Shown: positions 29,363-38,226, counted from the first letter of the stretch. The stretch: DNA of 40,347 nt from a bacterium (GCA_029558515.1 JAKQEM010000016.1:1-40347); one strand, 5' to 3'. A program made the numbers and translations. The notes: generated from the letters alone by a model not told the origin.

Positions 29363-31348
29363 ATGCCTCAGGAGAAACCATTCAATCTCGTGGCTCCCTA
29401 CTCTCCCACGGGAGATCAGCCCCAAGCGATCGAGCAGTTGATTGCGGGATTGAACAAGGAGGAGAAGCACCAAATTCTTCACGGAGCGACGGGAACGGGG
29501 AAAACCTTTACCATGGCCAATATCGTCGCCCAAGTGCAGCGGCCGACTCTTGTGCTGGCCCACAACAAGACGCTCGCGGCGCAGCTCTGCAACGAATTCC
29601 AGCAGTTTTTTCCGGAGAACGCCGTTTCGTACTTCGTTTCCTACTACGATTACTACCAGCCGGAGGCCTATCTCCCGCACACCGATACGTACATCGAGAA
29701 GGATGCTTCCATCAACGAGGAGATCGAAAAATTCCGCCATGGCGCCACCATGAATCTCCTCACGCGCAGGGACGTGCTCATCGTCGCATCCGTCAGCTGT
29801 ATCTACGGACTCGGCGACGTGGAGAGTTACGAAGCACTCGCCATCAAATTGGAACGAGGGCAACGCGTGCAGCGCGACAAATTGCTCCGCCATCTCACGG
29901 ACATTCAGTACCGCAGGTCGAATATGGAATTCAAGCAGGGGATGTATCACGTGCTCGGGGACACCGTGGAGATCTTCATGCCGAATTCCGACACCGTCAT
30001 CCGCGTCGAAGTCCCGTTCGATGAGATCGATGTGATTCAGGAAGTGGACAGTTTCACCGGCGAAGTGCTGGAGGAATTGCAGGAAATCACCATCTTCCCC
30101 GCTGCGCACAACGTCACGACCAAGGAAAAGATCGATCATGCGGTCGACGGCATCCTCGCGGAGATGAAGGAGGTGGAGGCGGAGTTTCTGAAGCGCGGCG
30201 ATCTCGTCAAAGCGGAACGCATTCGCATGCGCACCGAGTACGACGTCGAGATGCTCAGGGAAACCGGCTACTGCACGGGCATCGAAAACTACGGTCGCTA
30301 CCTGGCGGATGCGGTGCCCGGCGCGCCGCCCAGTACGCTCATCGATTACTTCCCCGATGATTTCCTCCTCTTCGTCGACGAATCCCACATTTCGATTCCG
30401 CAGGTCGGCGGCATGTTTGAGGGGAATCTGAGTCGCAAAAATACGCTCATTGAGTACGGATTTCGTCTGCCCTCCGCGCATGATAATCGACCGCTGAAGT
30501 TTGAAGAGTTTGAGCAGAAAGTAGGCCAGCGCATCTATGTGTCCGCCACGCCCGGCAAGTACGAGTATGCCAACACCAAGAAAGAACGCATCGTGGAGCA
30601 GATCATTCGCCCCACGGGGCTGCTCGACCCCGTCGTCACGGTGAAGCCGACGAAGCATCAGATCGATGACATTACGAAGGAAGTGCAGGAGACGATCAAA
30701 CGCGGCGAGCGCGCGCTCATCACCACGCTCACCAAACGGTCGGCGGAGGACCTGACCAAGTTTCTCAAGGATCACGGGTTCAAGGTGCAGTATCTCCACT
30801 CCGACGTGCAGACGATGGATCGCATCGAAACACTGCGTCAGCTGCGTACGGGAGAGATCGACATCATCGTCGGCATCAATCTGTTGCGGGAGGGACTGGA
30901 TCTGCCGGAGGTCAGTTACATCGCCATCCTCGACGCCGACAAGCAAGGATTCCTTCGGTCGCGCGATGCGCTGATCCAGACGATCGGTCGAGCCGCCCGC
31001 AATGTCAATGGCCATGTCACGCTGTACGCCGACAAGATGACGGATGCGATGCGGGGTGCACTCGACGAAACGGAGCGACGCCGTACCATTCAGGAAGCGT
31101 ACAACAAGGAGCACGGCATCACGCCGGAGACGATCGTGAAAGCGGTGCACGACATTGCCGAAGAAGGGCGCAAATTGGAACTGCGTCGTCCGAAGCACGA
31201 TCACACGAAGATTCCCAAGGACGAGAAGAAGCGCCTCATCGAAGAACTCGAGGAGCAGATGGACATCGCGGCGCAGAATCTGGAGTTTGAGAAAGCGGCG
31301 GATCTGCGGGATGAAGTGGAATTGCTGCGGAGGGAGTTGGGGAAATAG
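29363..31348 (+). CDS. uvrB: Excinuclease ABC subunit B
   Basis: Damage-verifying helicase of nucleotide excision repair, acting with UvrA and UvrC. 661 residues. Walker A GATGTGKT (41-48); the beta-hairpin region YYDYYQPEAYLPHTDTYIEK; helicase motif II LLFVDESHISIPQVGGM; SATPGKYE; motif VI QTIGRAARN; and a C-terminal UVR motif EELEEQMDIAAQNLEFEKAA for UvrC contact. Complete and of family length. The ATG at 29363 rather than an upstream in-frame codon is supported by the usual N-terminus (FNLVAPYSPTGDQPQAI) and the -10 box. uvrA and uvrC are not in the window. Confidence 0.97.
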   Translation: MPQEKPFNLVAPYSPTGDQPQAIEQLIAGLNKEEKHQILHGATGTGKTFTMANIVAQVQRPTLVLAHNKTLAAQLCNEFQQFFPENAVSYFVSYYDYYQPEAYLPHTDTYIEKDASINEEIEKFRHGATMNLLTRRDVLIVASVSCIYGLGDVESYEALAIKLERGQRVQRDKLLRHLTDIQYRRSNMEFKQGMYHVLGDTVEIFMPNSDTVIRVEVPFDEIDVIQEVDSFTGEVLEELQEITIFPAAHNVTTKEKIDHAVDGILAEMKEVEAEFLKRGDLVKAERIRMRTEYDVEMLRETGYCTGIENYGRYLADAVPGAPPSTLIDYFPDDFLLFVDESHISIPQVGGMFEGNLSRKNTLIEYGFRLPSAHDNRPLKFEEFEQKVGQRIYVSATPGKYEYANTKKERIVEQIIRPTGLLDPVVTVKPTKHQIDDITKEVQETIKRGERALITTLTKRSAEDLTKFLKDHGFKVQYLHSDVQTMDRIETLRQLRTGEIDIIVGINLLREGLDLPEVSYIAILDADKQGFLRSRDALIQTIGRAARNVNGHVTLYADKMTDAMRGALDETERRRTIQEAYNKEHGITPETIVKAVHDIAEEGRKLELRRPKHDHTKIPKDEKKRLIEELEEQMDIAAQNLEFEKAADLRDEVELLRRELGK

Positions 31349-31378
31349 CGGCTTGCTTCTTTTTCTCCTCACCCCTAG

Positions 31379-31417
31379 CCCCTCTCCCTCCCGCCCACGA
31401 TTCCAACGGGAGAGGGG
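31379..31417 (+). terminator. Terminator-like hairpin after uvrB
   Basis: CCCCTCTCCC (31379-31388) pairs perfectly with GGGAGAGGGG (31408-31417), followed by a T/G-rich run (GTTTTGTTTGTTGTTTTG). The rest of the 225-nt gap to 31573 contains a second, shorter TGCCCG/CGGGCA pair and no gene. Confidence 0.55.
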
Positions 31418-31573
31418 GATGTTTTGTTTGTTGTTTTGTCTTCTCTCATGATCCATTGCCCCCTCCGGCTTGCCCGTCCGAAGTCCAGAGCGAATGCGAA
31501 TGGCGAAGGCGGGCAGGAAGGTGGGCGGAACGGAGAAAGGGGATGGGGGGTGAGGAGGTGAAGGGAGCGAACG

Positions 31574-32383
31574 TTAAGTTTGTCGCTTCGTCCTCTCCTC
31601 ATAATCCGCAATGCCCCCGTGTTTGCCGTAGGCTTTGGCGGCTTCGAAGCTGAGATCGAAGATCACGCGCATGGCGTCGGCGATTTCTCCGCTCTCGATG
31701 ATGATGCCCAATTTTTCCTTCCACGAGGCGATGTTGATGCGGTCGTTGTAGACTTGAATTTCCGGTGACCAATAGAATTTTTCCGCGGGGATGAGTGCCG
31801 TCTCGCGTAATTCTTCCAGATTTCGATTGGCAATACCTACTGCGGAAGGTGTATCGGGATGGATGGAGCGCATGGGGATGCCCTTCTTTGCTCGGCGCTT
31901 GAAGTACGTTTCGAAATACTCCGGCATGACATCCAGCAGTTCGTCACACGATGCCCATGACTTCAGTCCGTTCTTCGCCGTCAGCGTATCTTCGTACACT
32001 TTTTCCAATCCCGCCATGCCTTCGTAAAAGGTGATGCGCGGCCGCGATTTCGCCCAGTGGCGCGCAGAGAGTTCCTCGCCGTAACGGTCGAGCAAATCCA
32101 TTTGTCTGTTGATCTCTTCCTCGAGGCGTACTTTCTTCAGTTTTAAATTGCGCGCAATGTTCTCGCGACTCTCTGTGGAATAGTACTGCGTGTTTGCTCT
32201 GGTTGATTTCACCATCAATCCCTTCTTCACCAAGTTATCCAGAATGCTGCGGACGGTATTGCGCGGCATCTCGCAGAGTCGCGCGACGCTGGAAGCGGGT
32301 TGTGATCCGCTTGTGAGGACTTTCTGGAAGACGTTCATTTCCTTTTCGTTCAGTCCGAAGGTACGAAGGAGATTCGTGAGCAT
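31574..32383 (-). CDS. TrmB-family transcriptional regulator
   Basis: 269 residues. N-terminal winged helix (about 5-75): LRTFGLNEKEMNVFQKVLTSGSQPASSVARLCEMPRNTVRSILDNLVKKGLM. A coiled-coil-like helix follows (about 82-102, LKLKKVRLEEEINRQMDLLDRY). A C-terminal effector-like domain (about 110-260) has TFYEGMAGLEKVYEDTLTAK and NIASWKEKLGIIIESGEIADAM. In archaea TrmB proteins are sugar-responsive; bacterial relatives are less known. It is divergent from the radical SAM gene with a 200-nt AT-rich intergenic region holding an inverted repeat at 32454-32474, so it may control itself and that gene. The effector is unknown. Confidence 0.8.
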   Translation of the reverse strand: MLTNLLRTFGLNEKEMNVFQKVLTSGSQPASSVARLCEMPRNTVRSILDNLVKKGLMVKSTRANTQYYSTESRENIARNLKLKKVRLEEEINRQMDLLDRYGEELSARHWAKSRPRITFYEGMAGLEKVYEDTLTAKNGLKSWASCDELLDVMPEYFETYFKRRAKKGIPMRSIHPDTPSAVGIANRNLEELRETALIPAEKFYWSPEIQVYNDRINIASWKEKLGIIIESGEIADAMRVIFDLSFEAAKAYGKHGGIADYEERTKRQT

Positions 32384-32453
32384 GGAGGGAATGGGAATTG
32401 ACAGAAATGTTATTTATATTATAGATTGGCGAAAACTGATCGTCAATATTGTT

Positions 32454-32474
32454 CTGACGATGGTAGTTCGTCAG
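32454..32474. promoter_or_regulatory. Inverted repeat, candidate operator of the TrmB-type regulator
   Basis: CTGACGA (32454-32460) and TCGTCAG (32468-32474) are perfect reverse complements with 7-nt spacing. A related half-site (CTGATCGTCA) lies at 32436-32445. It sits between the divergent regulator and radical SAM genes, upstream of TATACT at 32505-32510, in an unusually AT-rich gap. Operator function is inferred. Confidence 0.5.
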
Positions 32475-32504
32475 TAATAAAAATGGCTAACATACAACAA
32501 AAAT

Positions 32505-32510
32505 TATACT
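32505..32510 (+). promoter_or_regulatory. Candidate -10 box upstream of the radical SAM gene
   Basis: TATACT about 73 nt before the ATG at 32584. It implies a real 5' leader, unlike most genes in the window. A convincing -35 was not found. Confidence 0.35.
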
Positions 32511-32583
32511 TGTTGGATTCAATTATATTGATCAATGCTCACAAGGATTCGGCACGTATCGTGGGGGTACTTTTCAAACAGTC

Positions 32584-34002
32584 ATGGAACGCATATCCCT
32601 CGTCCAGCCCCGGCATTGTTATGCCTCGCCCACAGGTCAGGGGCATGTCTATTCACCGACCTCGCTGTGGACTGCGGCTTCTCGCATTATTCAGGCTGGA
32701 GGTGAGGTGGCGGAGATACAGGATGAGAATCTACGTCCTTCAGAGCCAAAAGAAGGAATCGTCGGTTTGAATCTGCTCGGTGCGCCGTACGTGCCGGTCG
32801 TGCGCCGCATGATCTTCAATGTCTTTCGAAGAAATGTACTGCCAGTACTGGGTGGACAAGTCATGCAGGGGTTTGATGATGCGCAGCGCACTGCTCTCTT
32901 CGGCATGCATGCCGTCAACGGTAATGATGACGTCGCTCTTGCTCGGACGCTGGGTATCGAAGCGGCAGCTCTGCCTGCACCGGAGATGACGTCGCTGGTT
33001 CCTGTCTACGAACGCATTTCGGATGCGGACATGCGGGAGTATCTCTCGCGCGAAATGTCGTTCTATTTGTCGCAAGGATGTGGATATCACTGCTCATTCT
33101 GTGCGGCGGACCGGACGGAGAAGGATCCGTTTTCCGGTCAGATTATCCGCAAAGTGCAGGAGCGTTACCGCGCACCCGATGTTCTTGAGTGCGATCTTGC
33201 GTATCTCTTCGAGCGTGCGGAAAAATTGGGCATTCAACAATTGTCGCTCTACCTGAGCAATTTGGATGTATTCCAAACCCCGGAAAAATTGGAGGAATTT
33301 GCGAAGATTGTTCAAACAGTTCGAGCATCTCATCCAGCGGTGGGGCTCCGTATGCGCGGGCTGGCTTGCGTGAGTTCATTCACGCGTCTCAACCACTTCC
33401 ATAAGAAGCGCAAGGGGAGAGTAATTCGCGCCATATGTGACGCGGGACTTGTATCGATCGGATTTGGCATTGACGGAGGAAATCCGGAAGTTTGGGAATC
33501 GGTACAGAAGCCGCAAAACGTTTCCATCAAGGAATGTGAGAGTGCGATTCGTATCGCGCGAGAAGAGTATGGAATTACGCCCGAGGTGCTGATGGTCTTC
33601 GGGCACCCGGCAGAAAATGAACGTAGTTTGCGTGATGCCGTCGCGTTCACACTCAGATTGGTCGAACAGTATGGCGCCGTCCCGCGCCCGCATATGGCTA
33701 AGAATCTCGTGCCCGGCAATCAGAACTGGAAGGATCCCGCGAATCAGGATCGGATGCAGATGTTTCTGAAACATCCGGAAGCATTCCAGGCGCTGGATTT
33801 CACAACGCTTCCCTGTGCTCTCACGCATCCGGATCAAGCGCTGCGTGCGCTGGCCGCGCACTATTACCGTATGATTGCGGACATTCATGCAGGGGAAGGC
33901 GGCGTGAACACGCTCGTGACGTACCCGGAGTGGTCGCCGGAAATCGATGCAGAACTGCAAAACTTCCATCGATGCCTCAATGTCGGGCAGTTCGATCGTT
34001 GA
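32584..34002 (+). CDS. Radical SAM protein, B12-binding-like N-terminus
   Basis: 472 residues. Residues about 1-110 (SLVQPRHCYASPTGQGHVYSPTSLWTAASRIIQAGGEVAEIQ; GLNLLGAPYVPVVRRM) resemble the Rossmann-like B12-binding domain that precedes many radical SAM cores, although the DxHxxG cobalamin motif is not evident. The 4Fe-4S motif CGYHCSFC has Cys166, Cys170 and Cys173 (CxxxCxxC). LYLSNLDVFQTPEKLEEFAKI and SIGFGIDGGNPEVWESVQKP fit the TIM-barrel and the GxIxGxxE-like region. Substrate unknown. Divergently paired with the TrmB-type regulator. The stop is followed by a short ATGCT/AGCAT hairpin at 34055-34068. Confidence 0.82.
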   Translation: MERISLVQPRHCYASPTGQGHVYSPTSLWTAASRIIQAGGEVAEIQDENLRPSEPKEGIVGLNLLGAPYVPVVRRMIFNVFRRNVLPVLGGQVMQGFDDAQRTALFGMHAVNGNDDVALARTLGIEAAALPAPEMTSLVPVYERISDADMREYLSREMSFYLSQGCGYHCSFCAADRTEKDPFSGQIIRKVQERYRAPDVLECDLAYLFERAEKLGIQQLSLYLSNLDVFQTPEKLEEFAKIVQTVRASHPAVGLRMRGLACVSSFTRLNHFHKKRKGRVIRAICDAGLVSIGFGIDGGNPEVWESVQKPQNVSIKECESAIRIAREEYGITPEVLMVFGHPAENERSLRDAVAFTLRLVEQYGAVPRPHMAKNLVPGNQNWKDPANQDRMQMFLKHPEAFQALDFTTLPCALTHPDQALRALAAHYYRMIADIHAGEGGVNTLVTYPEWSPEIDAELQNFHRCLNVGQFDR

Positions 34003-34083
34003 TGCGGCCATGAAACGGGCGAAGCGGCATTATGCTCCGGAGGACGGTCGTGGCATGCTCCAGAGCATCTTCCTCTTTCCGCC

Positions 34084-34971
34084 ATGCGCCGCACTATCCT
34101 CCTTTCCTTCTGCCTGCTCCTCTTGGGGGCGTCCGCCGTCTCGGCGCTGGCGCGCGGGATGACCGTGGAGGAGCGCAGGGCGATGCGCATGGAGAAGTGG
34201 GGCATCTCAGTGCCGTACTTCGCGCAATCATCTTCTCTCGCATCATCTGCATCTTCTGCAAAAACGAACAACGAGCAACGAACAACGAGCAACGTTGTCA
34301 CGGGCTCCATTTCTATTCCGATCCTCGTCTACCATCACATTCGTCCGACGCAGGGATACGCCAAATCAACGTGGAGCTGGAAGATGTCGGTGACGCCGAG
34401 CGTCTTTGAGCGTCACATGCAGTGGCTGGCGGACAAGGGATACACGCCCATCGATCTCGATACGTTCGCCTGCATCATGGATCGCTCCTGCGGCATGCCG
34501 GACAAGCCCGTCGTGATCACGTTTGATGACAACAATCGATCGCAGTACGACATCGCGTTCCCGACGCTGCGGCGTCACGGTTTCACGGGCGTCTTCTATC
34601 TGGTTGCCAATCGCTTGGATAACAGAGCGAACATTCTGCGCGATGAGGTGCGGGAGATGGCCGAGAGTGGCATGGACATTCAGTCGCACACCATGACGCA
34701 CGCGTGGCTCACGACGCGCACACCCGAACAATTGACGGGGGAACTTGCCGAGAGCAAGCGCGTGCTCGAAGAACTCACGGGTGAACCTGTGCGCCACATT
34801 GCCTATCCTTCCGTCATGCACAATGCCACCGTCCGCGCCCGCGCCGCAGAACTCGGCTACGTTACCGGTTCCATCATGGATCCGCGCAATGCCCGGGACT
34901 CCGAAGACCGCTTCAAACTCCCGCGCATCATGATGACGGATGAGACGGTGCTGGAGCGGGTGATGCCGTGA
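34084..34971 (+). CDS. Secreted polysaccharide deacetylase (NodB homology)
   Basis: 295 residues. Signal peptide MRRTILLSFCLLLLGASAVSA. Residues about 58-72 (SAKTNNEQRTTSNVV) are the translated GAACAAC heptamers, in the linker before the catalytic domain. NodB domain: IPILVYHHIR; motif 1 VVITFDDNN (the usual TFDDG, with Asp-Asp kept); motif 2 SHTMTHAWL (His-x3-His); then HIAYPSVMHN in place of the usual FAYPYG. It likely removes acetyl groups from a surface polysaccharide or peptidoglycan. It is convergent with glgP and separated from it by an octamer inverted array. Confidence 0.85.
   Translation: MRRTILLSFCLLLLGASAVSALARGMTVEERRAMRMEKWGISVPYFAQSSSLASSASSAKTNNEQRTTSNVVTGSISIPILVYHHIRPTQGYAKSTWSWKMSVTPSVFERHMQWLADKGYTPIDLDTFACIMDRSCGMPDKPVVITFDDNNRSQYDIAFPTLRRHGFTGVFYLVANRLDNRANILRDEVREMAESGMDIQSHTMTHAWLTTRTPEQLTGELAESKRVLEELTGEPVRHIAYPSVMHNATVRARAAELGYVTGSIMDPRNARDSEDRFKLPRIMMTDETVLERVMP
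34266..34293 (+). repeat. Four heptamers (GAACAAC/GAGCAAC) inside the deacetylase gene
   Basis: Units at 34266, 34273, 34280 and 34287, alternating GAACAAC and GAGCAAC, translated in frame between signal peptide and NodB domain. Confidence 0.9.
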
Positions 34972-34972
34972 G

Positions 34973-35062
34973 GAGAATAACCGAATATCAGAGTAACTGA
35001 ATAACAGGGAAGGTTAGAGGATTGCCCTGTTACTCGGTTATTCGGTTACTCTGTTACTCTCC
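34973..35062. repeat. Octamer words in inverted arms between deacetylase and glgP
   Basis: Left arm 34973-35010 (GAATAACC, GAATATCA, GAGTAACT, GAATAACA). Right arm 35025-35062 (TGTTACTC, GGTTATTC, GGTTACTC, TGTTACTC). The core CAGGG/CCCTG stem closes a short loop. It starts right after the deacetylase stop, and the right arm encodes the last residues and stop of GlgP. It closely resembles 20821-20915. Confidence 0.85.
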
Positions 35063-36711
35063 CCCCACGCCTTCTCCTTGTACTCCTCGATGCACCGTTG
35101 CGCGTTGAACGTTCCCATTAGTCCGATGGCGCGCTTCATGCGGCGGATCCAGCGCGCGCGCTGCGGATATTCATATTCATGAATGACTTCGAACTGCAGC
35201 TGCGTGTAGAGGTCTTCCGCGTCGATGGTGCGCGTGTCATCATCATCCAGCGCGGAAGCCAGCGGTCCGATGCGCCAGCCGGCCTCATTATCCATTTCGT
35301 ATCCTTCCGCCCACCAGCCGTCCAGCGTGGAGAGGTTGAGTACGCCGTTGAGGCACGCCTTCATCCCGGATGTCCCCGATGCTTCCATCAGACGGGTCGG
35401 TGTATTGAGCCAGACGTCCGCTCCGCTCACGAGAATCTTGGCGAGGTCGGGCGAGTAGTTGGGCAGGTATGCGATATCGACGATATCTTTGAGTTCTTTG
35501 GACCGTTGAATCATGTGACGGATGACTTCTTGCGAGAACGGATCGTGCGGGTGTGCGTTGCCCGCGTGAATGATCTGCAGTTTTCCCCGTCCGATTTCCT
35601 TCAATCGTTCGAGGTTGGTGTAGAGGAGTTCCGGTCGCTTGTAGGGGACGATGCGTCGGGCACTCGCAATCGTCAGTCGGTCTTCGTGCAGGCGCATCCC
35701 CGTTTGATCCTGAACGTACGCAATCAAGCGTCGTTTGCAGGTTTGGTGCGCGTTCCAGAGCGCGTCATCCGGCAGATCGCGGCAATGCTTTGCGAGGAGC
35801 GCGGGATCGTCGCGCCAGCCGGGGATATACCGGTCGAAAAGCTGCTGCATCTCCGGACTTGCCCATTCCCTGTGATGTGCGCCGTTGGTGATGTAGCCGA
35901 CGGCATCGTTGTCCAACAACCGCTGAGAAACCAATCCGTGCACGCGCGAGACGCCCAATGTCACTCTGCTCATGCGCATGGCGAGCTTTGTCATTGAGAG
36001 CGCGTCGTCGCCTGCGATCTCCTTGATGTGCCACGGCAATTGATCACCTGCGATGTTCCATGCCATGTCGTACGGGAAGACGTCATGTCCCGCGCGTACC
36101 GGCGTATGCGTGGTGAAAGCGCAAGAGGCTCGGACGGCATCATCGTTGAATCCGCGTTCGCGCAGGAGTTCCAACGTCAGAAAAGCACAATGCCCTTCGT
36201 TGAGATGGAAATTGTCGATGGTGTCATATCCAAGTGCGCGCAGCATCCGCACACCGCCGATTCCCAGCACAATTTCCTGCTTGCAGCGCATGCTGAGGTC
36301 GCCGCCGTACAAGTGTTTCGTGATGTCGCGGTCTTCGGGAGCGTTCTCCGGAAGATCGGTGTGCAGGAACAGAATCGGTACCGATCCTTTGAGCCCCTGC
36401 AGATCGAGTCGCCACGCGCCGATGTGTACCGTGCGTCCTTCGATCGAGACCGTGACTGTCTGCGGGACGGGGGTGAGTTCGTCGGCGGGATCCCACAGGA
36501 CGTCCGTGTAGTCCTGCGTGCCGTCTTCGTGCAGGTTTTGTTTCAAATATCCGTAGCGCCAGCACCCCGTCACGCACGCCGCGTTGGTTCCCGTATCCGC
36601 GCATGCGCGCATCAGATCGGCTGCGAGAATGCCCAGCCCCCCCGCGAAGGTGGGGATGGCGTGCTTCAGCCCGATTTCCATCGTGAAGTAGGCGACGTGC
36701 AGAGAGGACAT
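35038..36711 (-). CDS. glgP: Alpha-glucan (glycogen) phosphorylase, short form
   Basis: 557 residues. Releases glucose 1-phosphate from alpha-1,4-glucans with pyridoxal phosphate. Shows YFTMEIGLKHAIPTFAGGLGILAADL, NFHLNEGHCAFLTLELLRERG, SRVHGLVSQRLL, ASARRIVPYKRPELLYTN, and the PLP-lysine motif EASGTSGMKACLNG (Lys451). This is the shorter phosphorylase group lacking the long N-terminal regulatory region. The last five residues (NRVTE) and the TAA stop come from the octamer repeat array, so the original C-terminus may have been replaced. TATACT lies 23 nt before the ATG. It is divergent from the phosphohexomutase gene, whose product can convert the glucose 1-phosphate formed here. Confidence 0.9.
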   Translation of the reverse strand: MSSLHVAYFTMEIGLKHAIPTFAGGLGILAADLMRACADTGTNAACVTGCWRYGYLKQNLHEDGTQDYTDVLWDPADELTPVPQTVTVSIEGRTVHIGAWRLDLQGLKGSVPILFLHTDLPENAPEDRDITKHLYGGDLSMRCKQEIVLGIGGVRMLRALGYDTIDNFHLNEGHCAFLTLELLRERGFNDDAVRASCAFTTHTPVRAGHDVFPYDMAWNIAGDQLPWHIKEIAGDDALSMTKLAMRMSRVTLGVSRVHGLVSQRLLDNDAVGYITNGAHHREWASPEMQQLFDRYIPGWRDDPALLAKHCRDLPDDALWNAHQTCKRRLIAYVQDQTGMRLHEDRLTIASARRIVPYKRPELLYTNLERLKEIGRGKLQIIHAGNAHPHDPFSQEVIRHMIQRSKELKDIVDIAYLPNYSPDLAKILVSGADVWLNTPTRLMEASGTSGMKACLNGVLNLSTLDGWWAEGYEMDNEAGWRIGPLASALDDDDTRTIDAEDLYTQLQFEVIHEYEYPQRARWIRRMKRAIGLMGTFNAQRCIEEYKEKAWGESNRVTE

Positions 36712-36769
36712 ACTGGAGTGTCTTTGTACGGTTCAGTATAGCGGAAAACCCTCTTGTGCGATAGGCCAT

Positions 36770-36815
36770 CATTTTTCATTTCTCATTTGGCATTTTTGGC
36801 ATTTCTCATTTACTC
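36770..36815. repeat. CATTTCT-type heptamer words between glgP and the mutase gene
   Basis: Repeated CATTT-containing 7-nt words (CTCATTT, GGCATTT) run up to 11 nt before the mutase ATG. The complementary words (AAATGAG, AAATGCA) follow the same gene at 38226-38345, so the mutase gene is flanked on both sides. Confidence 0.7.
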
Positions 36816-36825
36816 TCTTCGCACT

Positions 36826-38226
36826 ATGCCCTCCATCGATCCTCATATTTTTCGCGCGTATGACATTCGCGGTCGCGCCGATACCCAAGTGACGCCGGAG
36901 GCGGGATATGCAATCGGTCGTGCGTTCGGTGCGATCGTGAAGGAACGATATGGCATCGATCATCCGCGCATCGTCGTCGGCAGGGATGCACGCACGCACG
37001 GGAATGCGATCGCGGAGGCGACGATTGCGGGACTTTCCGAGGCGGGATGCACGGTGCTGACGATGGGGCAGACGCCCAGTCCCCTCAATTACTTCACCAT
37101 CTGTTCGATGAATTTGGACGGCGGCGTGCAGATCACGGCGAGTCACAACCCGAAGGAGGACAACGGCATCAAGCTGCAGACGCGTCATGCGGAAGCGTTC
37201 AGCGGCGATGATCTGCAATTGCTCAGACAGCGCATCGAAGCAGAGACAACTCAAAACTCAAAACTCAAAACTCAAAACTCCATTGAATCCATTGACGCCA
37301 TTACCCCGTACCTCGATCACATCACGCGTCTGCTGCCCGATGCGGGGGAGGGTCTTCCCATTGTCGTCGACAACGGCAACGGTGTGACGGGTCCCGTGTA
37401 CAATGAAGCGCTGCGCAGAGCGGGTGCGACCGTGACGGAACTCTTTGCGGAGCCCGACGGTACCTTCCCTCATCACATCGCAGATCCGGGTCAGTACGAG
37501 ACACTCGGCTGGTTGCGAGAAAAGGTGGTGGAGGAAGGGGCGGCGCTGGGACTGGCATTTGACGGCGACGGTGACCGCGTGGGATTCGTCGATGAAACGG
37601 GCGCCATTCGTACCGCTGATGAAATGCTCCTTCTCCTTTCGGAAGATCTGCTCGAGCGTCATGCGGGGGCGACGGTCGTCTTCACCGTCAGTAATTCTTC
37701 CGTGCTGGAGAGCGAGATCAAGAAGCGCAAAGGCGTCCCCGTTCTCTGCAAAGTCGGACACTCGTACGTGGAGCATGCGATGCGTGCGCACGGGGCGCTC
37801 CTCGGTGGCGAGCAGTCGGGACATTTCTTCTGCGCGGAACAGTACTTCGGGTTCGACGATGCTCTGGTGGCCGCACTGCGCGTGCTGGACATCGTGCGCA
37901 GAAAGCAGAAGCCGATGAGTCAGATTCTCGCGGAATTTCCCCGTGTCTTCCAAGCGGAGGAACGACGGCCGCACTGCGACGATGCGAAGAAATTCGATGT
38001 GGTCAGGCGCATCACCGCGTACTTCTCGTCACGGTATCCCGTGAACACCTTGGACGGCGCGCGGATCGATTTCGGAGACGGGGCGTGGGCGGGGATCCGC
38101 GCCAGCAATACCGCACCGAAATTGTCCATCTGCATCGAGGCGCGCAGCGAGGAGAAGCTCCGGGAGGTGGAGGAGATCGTGCTGGGGCACTTGAAAACGT
38201 ATGGAGAAATTGGGTGGGAGACGTAA
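36826..38226 (+). CDS. Phosphomannomutase/phosphoglucomutase
   Basis: 466 residues, alpha-D-phosphohexomutase family, interconverting hexose 1- and 6-phosphates. N-terminal FRAYDIRGRADTQVTPE; phosphoserine loop TASHNPKEDNG (Ser106); metal loop FDGDGDR (245-251); sugar-binding GGEQSGHFF; C-terminal phosphate-binding GIRASNTAPKLSICIEA. Residues 141-152 (TTQNSKLKTQNS) are the translation of four CAAAACT heptamers, inserted in the loop between domains 1 and 2. The ATG at 36826 is chosen by homology. The product could link GlgP to GalU (glucose 1-phosphate) and to Zwf (glucose 6-phosphate). Confidence 0.93.
   Translation: MPSIDPHIFRAYDIRGRADTQVTPEAGYAIGRAFGAIVKERYGIDHPRIVVGRDARTHGNAIAEATIAGLSEAGCTVLTMGQTPSPLNYFTICSMNLDGGVQITASHNPKEDNGIKLQTRHAEAFSGDDLQLLRQRIEAETTQNSKLKTQNSIESIDAITPYLDHITRLLPDAGEGLPIVVDNGNGVTGPVYNEALRRAGATVTELFAEPDGTFPHHIADPGQYETLGWLREKVVEEGAALGLAFDGDGDRVGFVDETGAIRTADEMLLLLSEDLLERHAGATVVFTVSNSSVLESEIKKRKGVPVLCKVGHSYVEHAMRAHGALLGGEQSGHFFCAEQYFGFDDALVAALRVLDIVRRKQKPMSQILAEFPRVFQAEERRPHCDDAKKFDVVRRITAYFSSRYPVNTLDGARIDFGDGAWAGIRASNTAPKLSICIEARSEEKLREVEEIVLGHLKTYGEIGWET
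37252..37279 (+). repeat. Four perfect heptamers (CAAAACT) inside the mutase gene
   Basis: Units at 37252, 37259, 37266 and 37273, translated as part of TTQNSKLKTQNS between two conserved domains. Confidence 0.9.

Noticed and set aside
29348-31456. Very long open frame (about 700 codons) on the minus strand opposite uvrB
   Set aside because: It is the mirror of a strongly conserved gene. The product is His/Arg/Asp-rich without family motifs, as expected from GC-rich antisense frames.
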